From Gammaproteobacteria bacterium (lineage in GTDB: Bacteria; Pseudomonadota; Gammaproteobacteria; UBA7966): DNA of 7,238 bases. The DNA lies in NCBI GenBank assembly GCA_003485715.1, contig DNIF01000176.1:1-7238 (forward strand). Reading direction: 5' to 3'. The notes under the pieces were generated by a model. The model ran no database searches, was not told where the DNA came from, and saw only the letters and a program-made list of their open reading frames with translations. Each line of letters opens with the position of its first letter. Within the stretch, counting starts at the first letter, position 1. Positions 6,926-7,238 of the stretch are shown here, in pieces. Made by a program: the position numbers and the translations under genes.

Positions 6926-7238
6926 GGCCCACGCGGATCGGATGCGGGGCGAGGGCGGCATGGTAGGCGGCGTGGCGCGGTTGTCTACCGTCGGGGGCGA
7001 AAGTAGTAAACAAGTGGTGACGAGGAGCGGGCAGGAGGGGCTCTACGCAGGACGACCCGGGCAGCAGAGGCTTCGAACGGGTGGCGCTGTTTGGGCCTCA
7101 GGCGCTGCCCATGACGCAAATGCTCCGCGCCCAGGTCTAGTCACTACACTTGAGAAGTTGGCAAGGCGGTGGAGGCGGCATGTGGCTCGCCCCACCCCGT
7201 AGCCGGCCACAGGAGTCCGCCCGCCCGTGCCCGCAACG
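6926..7238. other. Upstream region of cysE to right edge, no gene supported
   Basis: About 313 bases without a gene I can defend. The region should hold the cysE promoter on the minus strand, but no convincing -35/-10 pair was found; the AT-richest spot is around 7002-7013 (minus-strand TTGTTTACTAC). Two weak items are noted. One is a 14-codon minus-strand ORF at 7137-7181 with five prolines in a row. The other is a possible plus-strand gene start near 7180 (ATG after GGAGG, open for the last 59 bases) or at the GTG at 7227 after AGGAG. No tRNA, terminator with T-run, or repeat is visible. Confidence 0.5.

Noticed and set aside
6915..7013. Longer CysE from the in-frame start at 7013
   Set aside because: The extra 33 residues look unlike CysE and the strong AGGGAG site is placed for the ATG at 6914.
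7003..7154. Weak inverted similarity between CAAGTGGTGA (7011-7020) and TCACTACACTTG (7141-7152)
   Set aside because: The arms differ in length and are about 120 bases apart; no known operator fits, so it is probably chance.

Overview
The window is GC-rich, densely coded bacterial DNA. The gene content fits a gammaproteobacterium: an IscR-type regulator with the Cys92/Cys98/Cys104/His107 spacing of the E. coli protein, a SUF iron-sulfur operon, a WaaL-like O-antigen ligase with a family 9 glycosyltransferase, and a short-form serine acetyltransferase. This taxonomic guess is an inference; no 16S or other marker is present.

Left part (minus strand, 1-2785): an iron-sulfur cluster assembly operon in the order iscR-like regulator, A-type carrier (sufA-like), sufB, sufC. 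The sufC gene runs off the left edge. iscR and sufA overlap by 4 bases and sufA and sufB by 11, while sufB and sufC are separated by 92 bases. A 25-bp near-palindrome at 2761-2785, just upstream of iscR, agrees at 22 of 25 positions with the IscR type-1 operator consensus as I remember it. The operon is therefore probably repressed by its own [2Fe-2S]-loaded IscR product.

Middle part (plus strand, 2883-6120): three tightly packed genes for surface polysaccharide work. They are a family 2 glycosyltransferase, an integral membrane O-antigen ligase/polymerase of the Wzy_C/WaaL class, and a family 9 (heptosyltransferase-like) glycosyltransferase. Junctions are a 1-base overlap (TGATG) and a 4-base overlap (TTGA), so the third gene most likely starts at a TTG codon. 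This looks like a small unit for lipopolysaccharide core assembly and O-antigen attachment.

Right part (minus strand, 6162-6914): cysE, serine O-acetyltransferase, which makes the cysteine precursor O-acetylserine. It converges on the glycan genes with a 41-base gap. Beyond it, about 320 bases to the right edge hold no gene I can support.

cysE and iscR lie in the same direction and are neighbours in many proteobacteria. Here the glycan cassette sits between them on the opposite strand, which suggests an insertion into an older cysE-iscR neighbourhood. Cysteine supplies the sulfur for SUF, so cysE and the suf genes are functionally linked, while the glycan genes are not obviously so. All genes belong to known families. 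I see no phage, transposon, CRISPR, tRNA or rRNA and no clearly new system; the most interesting points are the operator and the gene arrangement.
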